DNA from: Streptomyces marianii
GTDB taxonomy: Bacteria; Actinomycetota; Actinomycetes; Streptomycetales; Streptomycetaceae
DNA: 64,000 nucleotides
Reading direction: 5' to 3'
NCBI RefSeq assembly: GCF_005795905.1
Contig: NZ_VAWE01000003.1
Coordinates: 43,601-107,600 of the forward strand
Shown here: in pieces, positions 58,830 through 64,000 of the stretch
Numbering within the stretch: position 1 is the first letter of the stretch
How the letters are laid out: each line of letters opens with the position of its first letter
The notes under the pieces: model-generated
What the model saw: only the letters and a program-made list of their open reading frames with translations
Told to the model about the DNA's origin: nothing
Database searches by the model: none
Position numbers and translations under genes: made by a program

Positions 58830-59711
58830 GTGCGGAAAAAGGCAGATTCACCACCCGTGTTGCCGGCCCACGGGCGGCTCGTCATGCCGGTCATGGCAGC
58901 AACCGGCGGCAGCGGACGGTCCACCGTGGCGCGCCTGCTGGCCGCCGAGTTCGCCACGGCCGGGCCCACCGTGGTGCTCGACACCGCTCCCCGGCTTTCC
59001 TCCCCCTGGCCAGCCCTGACCGTCGACCAGGGCGCCGGCGGGCTCGCCGCGCTCCCGCCTGACCAGCCGCTGACCCGGTCACAGGTGCACCAGGCAGCAG
59101 CCCGGCAGACCGCTCGCAACGACGACTGGCACGTCCTCACCGACGGCCGGGATTGGCACGCACCGCCGCTGAACCTGCCCGAACAGCCAGCAGCCTGGTA
59201 CCAACTGGCCGCCGTAGGCGGATGGAGCGCGGTGATCGCCGACACCGTCCACCCGCTCGCTCATGACATCCTCGAGGCCCGCTGCGTCGGACGCCCCGGC
59301 CAGACCCGCGCCTGGTGCGAACTGCCGTATGCAGTACCAGTACTGTGCGCGGCCGCGACCGCAAGCGGCGTTGAAGCCCTGCAGCAGGCGGCGATGGTCC
59401 TGCACGCCGAGGGCCTGCCGCTACAGCGCGCCGTCGCCGTCCTCGTGGGCACCACCGACGGCAGGCCCGCCCCGGTCGTACGAGCGGCCGCCACGATGCT
59501 GGCCCCCCGCATCGCCGAGGTCACCCACCTCCCCTACGACCCGCACATCCGGGCGCACGGACTGCGCTCCGCGACGAAGCTGCGCGCCCGCACCCAGCAG
59601 GCAGCCGCGCACATCGCCGGCGCAGTCCTCGCCGCTGCCCACCGAGCGTGGGGCGATCCGCTGCCCCACGCACCTCAGCCCGCACCCATTGCTGTTGTCC
59701 ACTCCCCCTGA
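58830..59711 (+). CDS. ParA/MinD-like ATPase of the secretion operon
   Basis: A 293-residue protein, GTG 58830. MPVMAATGGSGRSTVARLLA resembles a P-loop of the SIMIBI class, but the expected lysine is replaced by Arg (GGSGRST). VVLDTAP, AVIADTVHPLAHD and AVAVLVGTTDG fit the rest of the fold. Similar proteins accompany actinobacterial type IV secretion genes. ATP hydrolysis is uncertain because of the altered P-loop. Confidence 0.75.
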   Translation: MRKKADSPPVLPAHGRLVMPVMAATGGSGRSTVARLLAAEFATAGPTVVLDTAPRLSSPWPALTVDQGAGGLAALPPDQPLTRSQVHQAAARQTARNDDWHVLTDGRDWHAPPLNLPEQPAAWYQLAAVGGWSAVIADTVHPLAHDILEARCVGRPGQTRAWCELPYAVPVLCAAATASGVEALQQAAMVLHAEGLPLQRAVAVLVGTTDGRPAPVVRAAATMLAPRIAEVTHLPYDPHIRAHGLRSATKLRARTQQAAAHIAGAVLAAAHRAWGDPLPHAPQPAPIAVVHSP

Positions 59712-59723
59712 CGAGGTTTGATC

Positions 59724-60065
59724 ATGAGCCAGATCCTGGAAACCCTGCACATCCTCGCCGCTGACCCCAACTGGAAGGACCTTGCGGCCCCCGGAGACCC
59801 GGTGCCCGACTACACCCCCGCCCTTCCCGATGAGGTCAACAACCCCGTCAAGCAGATCCTCGCGTGGACCGCCGGCCTCGGCCTCGCCGGCGCCGTCCTC
59901 GGAGGGCTTGTCGGCTGGGCGCTCGTCGCCGTCGGCCACAACACCGAACGTGCGCAGCTGGCCGCCCGCGGCAAGCAGGGGATCGTCTGGAGCCTCATCG
60001 GCGCCGGCGGTATCGGCGTGACCGCCTCCCTGGTCATGGCCTTCTACAACATGACGGGCAAGTGA
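59724..60065 (+). CDS. Integral membrane secretion protein (VirB2/3 position)
   Basis: A 113-residue protein, ATG 59724. Two transmembrane helices, LGLAGAVLGGLVGWALVAVG and LIGAGGIGVTASLVMAFYNM, follow a soluble 45-residue N-terminus. It occupies the position of VirB2/VirB3-type proteins in the operon; the assignment is by position. Confidence 0.65.
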   Translation: MSQILETLHILAADPNWKDLAAPGDPVPDYTPALPDEVNNPVKQILAWTAGLGLAGAVLGGLVGWALVAVGHNTERAQLAARGKQGIVWSLIGAGGIGVTASLVMAFYNMTGK

Positions 60066-60075
60066 GGGCCCGAGC

Positions 60076-60852
60076 ATGGACAACCACGACCGCAAGGCCC
60101 GCCGGGCCAAAGTCTCGCTGATCGCCATCGGCGCAGTCGCCGTTGCCGCGCTGCTCGCTGGCGGGGTCACCGCGATCGCAGCCCTGGACGGCGACTCCGG
60201 TACACCGCCGACGGCCGGACCGTCCGCACAGGCCAGCTCTGCGCCCACCGGCGGGGGCGCCAAGGAGGCGATGACCCCGGACAAGGCCAAGAAGATTTCT
60301 CTTGTCTCGCCGACCGGGCAGCAGGACGGTGCTTCCATCGGTTTCCCCCACTCCGTCCCGGGCGCCATCTCGGCCGCGGTGTACTTCTGGGAGGAGTACG
60401 CCTTCCTCGATGACCAGCAGGCCCGTCGGCAGCTTGAGGTGGTGACCTCTCCCGACGCCACCGGCTACATCGACGAGCAGATCTCTGAGGTGCGCAAGCT
60501 GCGCGAAGGCGCCGGCCTGCCGCCGTCCGGACCCGCTCCGGCCGGTGTCACCTTCACCACCTCAGTCGAGGCGGTACGGGTGACGTCCGTCGACGTGCCC
60601 GGCTTGCCGCTCGGAGACGTCGTGCAGGTGTGGATGCACTACGACCGGTACGCGACCGGCCCGGATGGCGGTGCGGACGACAACCCGCTCAAGGACGAAA
60701 CCGATGACCTGTTCCTCAAGTGGCAGGACGGGGCGTGGAAGCTCACCAACGAGCCGGACGTGGTTAAGCGGGGCAGCTTTCCCGTCGCCTACTTCCCCGA
60801 GAGCCCCCACGCCTGGAGGGACGGCTGGAAGCAGGTGAAGCGTGCCGACTGA
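60076..60852 (+). CDS. VirB8-like secretion protein
   Basis: A 258-residue protein, ATG 60076 after GAGGG. A short basic cytoplasmic start, one transmembrane helix (SLIAIGAVAVAALLAGGVTA), a Pro/Ser linker and an NTF2-like domain (VYFWEEYAFLDDQQARRQLE, FTTSVEAVRVTSVDVPGLPL, LKWQDGAWKLTNEPD). This layout matches VirB8-type proteins of Gram-positive conjugation. It overlaps the next gene by 11 bases. Confidence 0.75.
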   Translation: MDNHDRKARRAKVSLIAIGAVAVAALLAGGVTAIAALDGDSGTPPTAGPSAQASSAPTGGGAKEAMTPDKAKKISLVSPTGQQDGASIGFPHSVPGAISAAVYFWEEYAFLDDQQARRQLEVVTSPDATGYIDEQISEVRKLREGAGLPPSGPAPAGVTFTTSVEAVRVTSVDVPGLPLGDVVQVWMHYDRYATGPDGGADDNPLKDETDDLFLKWQDGAWKLTNEPDVVKRGSFPVAYFPESPHAWRDGWKQVKRAD

Positions 60853-62719
60853 TCGTGTCTCCCGTCCGGCCCGCGCTCTATGCCTGTTCCTCGCGCTGCT
60901 GTTCTGCCTGGGCGGCGGCATGGTCACCGCGCCGGTCGCCGCCGCGGACAACCCGGAGGCTCACGCCGACGTCGGCCCGCCCGACCCCATTCCCGAGGAG
61001 TGGGAGGGGCAGTCGATCGGCATCGACACCAACGGCAAGTACTGCATCTGGGACGCCCCCGGAGTGGAGGGCTGCCGGGCCGCAGAGGCGGGCGAGCTGC
61101 CCGGCACCATCGACATCTGCGAAGGCGCCGACGGCATCGCCTCCCCCTCGTGCGACAAGGAAGACCAGCTGGCCTTCGAGAAGCGCCGACTCGAGGAATG
61201 GCGCAAGAAGGCCAAAGACGCGCCCAACTTCGAGAAGCTGAACAAGTACATCACCGAGTGCGTCGAGAAGAAGCGCAAGCCGTTCAAGGAATGCCTGAGA
61301 GAGGGCGAGTACAAGTACCCGCCGCCCGCCAAGGGCCCGATGGACTGGATCGCCGGGAAGATCAGCGAGCTCGCCTCCGACGCCCTGCAGGAGGCCGCCA
61401 ACTACATCGGCAAAGCCGTCGTGTGGCTGCTGGAGCAGTTCGCGAACGTCTTCAACACCGCCTCCACGATCGACCTGAACAAAACAGGGATCGGCAAGGT
61501 CACCAGCATCATGACCGCCCTGTCGATCGTGATCGCGACGTTCCTGACGCTGCTGCAGTTCGGCAAGGTCAGCCTCAGTCACCAAGGGGAACCGGCCGCC
61601 ACAGCCATCATCGGCCTGGTCAAGTGGGCGGTGATCACCTCCGTGTACTTCACGGCCACCCAGGCCGCCCTCGGCTGGTCGGACGCCGTCAGCACCTGGA
61701 TCATCAACTACAGCTTCGAAGGCGGAGGCTCCGGCGAGACCGACGCTACCAAGGCCATGCAGCAGCAGCTCGGCAAGCTGTTCGGCGGCCTGATCACCGG
61801 CGGCGGAGGCGCCGCCACCGTCGGCGGCGCGCTGATCACCGGCGAGGGTGTGGCAGCCGCCGCGGTCGGCGTCATCATCGTCGTCGGCATCGTGTGCATC
61901 CTGGCCATCGCCGCCCTGTGGCTGGAGGTTCTGCTCCGCCAGGCCGGAATCATGATCCTGGTGGCCACCATGCCCATCACCCTGGCCGGGCAGATGTCGG
62001 ACGCCACCAGCGAATGGTGGCCCAAGGCCCGCAACGCGCTGATTGCCCTGATCCTGATGAAGCCGGCCATCGTGACCTGTTTCAGCATCGGGTTCTTCGC
62101 GATGGCGGAAGGCCAGGGCGCCCAGAACATGTTCGTGGGCCTGGTCATCTTTGTACTCGCGTGCTTCGCCTGGCCTGTCCTCGCCAAGTTCATGACCTTC
62201 TCCACGGCCGGCGGCGGCAGCTCCATCGCCTCCGGGCTGCTCAGCTCCATCGGCTCCTCGGCCGGCTCGATGCAGGGCGGCTACCGCCCCGAGATGGGCG
62301 GCGCGGGCGCGGTCGGCGGCGGCAGCGGCTACACCCGCGCCCTGGAACAGGACAACGCCCAGGTCGCGAAGGCCAGCACGGGCGGCGGCTTCTGGAGCGA
62401 CGAGTCCCTCAAGGCCCGCATGAAGGGCGGTAGCGGCCCGTTCAGCTCCAAGGTGGCCGGCTCGATCGGCCTTCCCCTGCAGGTGCTGGCCGCAGGCAAG
62501 GACGCTCTGGAATCAGGCATGGCCAACACCGCGGCACACGCCGGCCTGGACCACGGCAGCCCCGGCGGCCGCCACGTCGTCATCCCGCCCCGCTCGGCAC
62601 CCGCCACCGGCGGCAGCCCCACAGACGAGGCACCCCCACCGCAGTCCGGGGCTCCGGCCGAGATCCCGCCCCGCCCGGTTGCCCCCTCCCAGCCGGCCGA
62701 ACCCTCGAAGGAGGCGTAA
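60842..62719 (+). CDS. VirB6/TrbL-like polytopic secretion protein
   Basis: A 625-residue protein, GTG 60842. A signal peptide (ALCLFLALLFCLGGGMVTAP) is followed by an extracellular region with five or more cysteines and a lysine-rich coil. At least six transmembrane helices lie between residues 210 and 455 (for example SIMTALSIVIATFLTLLQF and VGVIIVVGIVCILAIAALW). A Gly/Ser-rich and finally proline-rich cytoplasmic tail ends the protein. It matches the VirB6-like channel component of actinobacterial plasmid and ICE secretion systems. Confidence 0.82.
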   Translation: MPTDRVSRPARALCLFLALLFCLGGGMVTAPVAAADNPEAHADVGPPDPIPEEWEGQSIGIDTNGKYCIWDAPGVEGCRAAEAGELPGTIDICEGADGIASPSCDKEDQLAFEKRRLEEWRKKAKDAPNFEKLNKYITECVEKKRKPFKECLREGEYKYPPPAKGPMDWIAGKISELASDALQEAANYIGKAVVWLLEQFANVFNTASTIDLNKTGIGKVTSIMTALSIVIATFLTLLQFGKVSLSHQGEPAATAIIGLVKWAVITSVYFTATQAALGWSDAVSTWIINYSFEGGGSGETDATKAMQQQLGKLFGGLITGGGGAATVGGALITGEGVAAAAVGVIIVVGIVCILAIAALWLEVLLRQAGIMILVATMPITLAGQMSDATSEWWPKARNALIALILMKPAIVTCFSIGFFAMAEGQGAQNMFVGLVIFVLACFAWPVLAKFMTFSTAGGGSSIASGLLSSIGSSAGSMQGGYRPEMGGAGAVGGGSGYTRALEQDNAQVAKASTGGGFWSDESLKARMKGGSGPFSSKVAGSIGLPLQVLAAGKDALESGMANTAAHAGLDHGSPGGRHVVIPPRSAPATGGSPTDEAPPPQSGAPAEIPPRPVAPSQPAEPSKEA

Positions 62720-62722
62720 CCG

Positions 62723-64000
62723 ATGTCGCAACCCGCCACATACGGCGGCTGGCAGAGCGAGAAGTCGGGCTTCATCGGCCGACTCTCCGGCCCGGGCTTC
62801 GCCATGGTCGCCGTCGCGTCCGTGGCCGCGCTCATCCCGTTCAACCTGGGCAGTTGGCGAGCCGCACTCGTCTGCGTACCGATCTCCCTGCTCCTGCTGC
62901 TCCTCGCCTTCGGACGAGTGATGGGACTGAGCGCCGACGAATGGATCCTCCTGGCAGTGAGGCATCAGATCGCCGTGGCCCGCAAACACAACATCTTCCT
63001 CAGCGGCGCCTTCGCCCCGCGCTCCGCAAAGACCGGAGAACAACCCATGGACCTGCCCGGCGTCCTTGCCCGACAGCGGATCCTCGAGGCCCCGGACGGC
63101 CTCGGCGGCCGCCTCGGCGTCGCCCACGACCCCGTGGCCGGCACCTACACCGCCATCGCCCGCATCACCTTCCCCGGCCTGGCCCTGGTCGACACCGACA
63201 AGCAGGCCTCCCGCGTCGCCGCCTGGGCCCAGTTCCTGCGCTCCTACTGCACCGAGGACTCGCCGATCGTGCGCATCGCGGTGCACCAGCGCTGCCTGCC
63301 CGACGACGGCGCCGCTCTGCGCTCCTGGACAACCCGCCACCTCGCTCCCGAGGCACCCGCCGCAGCAGTCACCGCACTGTCCGAGCTGATGGAGGGCGCC
63401 GGGCCGGCGGCCACCACCCGCGAGACCTACCTCTCGGTCACCCTCTCCTCCAGCCGCGCCCGCCTGGCCATCAAGGGCGCAGGCGGCGGACAGGTCGGAG
63501 CCGCAGCCGTCCTCGTCCGCGAAGTCGGCACCATGCACGCCGCACTGAGCACCGCGAGCCTCCAGGTCGTCGAATGGCTCACCCCGCGCGGCGTCGCCCA
63601 AGCCGTGCGCACGGCGTATGAACCCACCGCACAACTGGAGCTCGCCACCCGCAACGCCGCCGCCCAGAACCCCGACTGGACCGGCACCCCCGCAGGCGTC
63701 ACACCCGAACTGGCCGGGCCCGCGTACGCCGGTGACCAACATGGGCACCTACGAGCATGACGGCGCCTGGACCGTCTCCTACCAGGTGCGCAACTGGCCC
63801 CAGTCCACGGTGTACGCCACCTTCCTGCAGCCGGTCCTTCGGCCACGCCAGAACGCCCGCCGTTCCATGAGCCTTATCTACGAGCCGATGGGCCCCCGCC
63901 GGGCCGCCAGGAGCTGTCCAAGGAGAAGGCCAAGCGCAGCAGCGCCCGCTACTTCCGGACCAAGACCGGCCGGGACGAGAGCGAGGACGAGCGACGCGAG
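62723..64000 (+). pseudogene. SCO6880-family secretion protein, frameshifted and cut by the window end
   Basis: ATG 62723 opens a protein with two transmembrane helices (VAVASVAALIPFNL and VPISLLLLLLAFGR) typical of the PrgI-like start of SCO6880-family proteins, which accompany VirB4-type secretion. The frame stops at 63760 after AYAGDQHG. The homologous continuation TNMGTYEHDGAWTVSY to SLIYEPMGPRRA is in another frame, and ELSKEKAKRSSARYF to the window end is again in the original frame. One extra base near 63730 and one missing base near 63905 would explain this. It is either a mutated gene or read errors. Confidence 0.8.

Overview
The window is high-GC actinomycete DNA with many GTG starts, short AGGAGG-type ribosome binding sites and overlapping ATGA/GTGA gene joints. 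Gene content (plasmid-type ParA plus a small RHH-like partner, a Rep/DnaB pair with iterons, a MobF relaxase, an FtsK-like coupling protein, a type IV secretion operon, Spd-like small proteins) points to a large conjugative plasmid of Streptomyces or a close relative. The replication pair resembles the centrally located origins of linear Streptomyces plasmids (pSLA2 type), so linearity is plausible, but no telomere or telomere-protein gene lies in the window.

Layout. (1) 0-14.5 kb: accessory backbone made mostly of single genes separated by copies of a roughly 30-bp palindromic repeat: parAB, unknown genes, a tyrosine-recombinase-like protein, a Y-family DNA polymerase divergent from Ku, a frameshifted integrase tail, and a toxin-antitoxin-like pair. 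(2) 14.6-28.2 kb: a mobile-element-rich island without that repeat. It carries a small RiPP cluster: a precursor with two tandem 14-residue units, a B12-type radical SAM enzyme and a DUF5825-like partner. A convergent glutaminyl-peptide cyclotransferase gene is split by an IS256-family element with an 8-bp target duplication. Next comes an IS630-family element with a phosphotransferase passenger gene, itself split by an IS3-family element. Two related copies of one unknown gene sit in inverted orientation near the island edges. (3) 28.2-30.4 kb: backbone genes with the repeat again. (4) 30.4-34.9 kb: replication region: an iteron array, a DnaB-type helicase, and a Rep-like protein whose own coding sequence holds four near-palindromic 18-bp iterons. 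(5) 34.9-37.4 kb: a GntR/UTRA regulator, a UTRA-only paralogue, an operator-laden promoter and a structured RNA segment with an rRNA-leader-like antitermination sequence and a tRNA-like fold. (6) 37.4-64 kb: conjugation region on the plus strand: Spd-like proteins, coupling protein, small accessory proteins, a RelE-like toxin-antitoxin pair, a TGT/DpdA-like enzyme, a putative oriT, TraA relaxase-helicase, a lytic transglycosylase/M23 peptidase, and VirB8-, VirB6- and SCO6880-like secretion proteins. The last gene runs off the end and contains two compensating frameshifts.

How it works together: ParAB and Rep/DnaB maintain the replicon. The GntR regulator probably controls the transfer promoter at about 37.05 kb. 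TraA would nick at the putative oriT, the FtsK-like protein would couple DNA to the secretion channel, and the SLT/M23 enzyme would open peptidoglycan. Ku, Pol Y and the TGT/DpdA-like protein could help the DNA survive damage or host restriction. The RiPP island is cargo that has decayed in part through insertion sequences.
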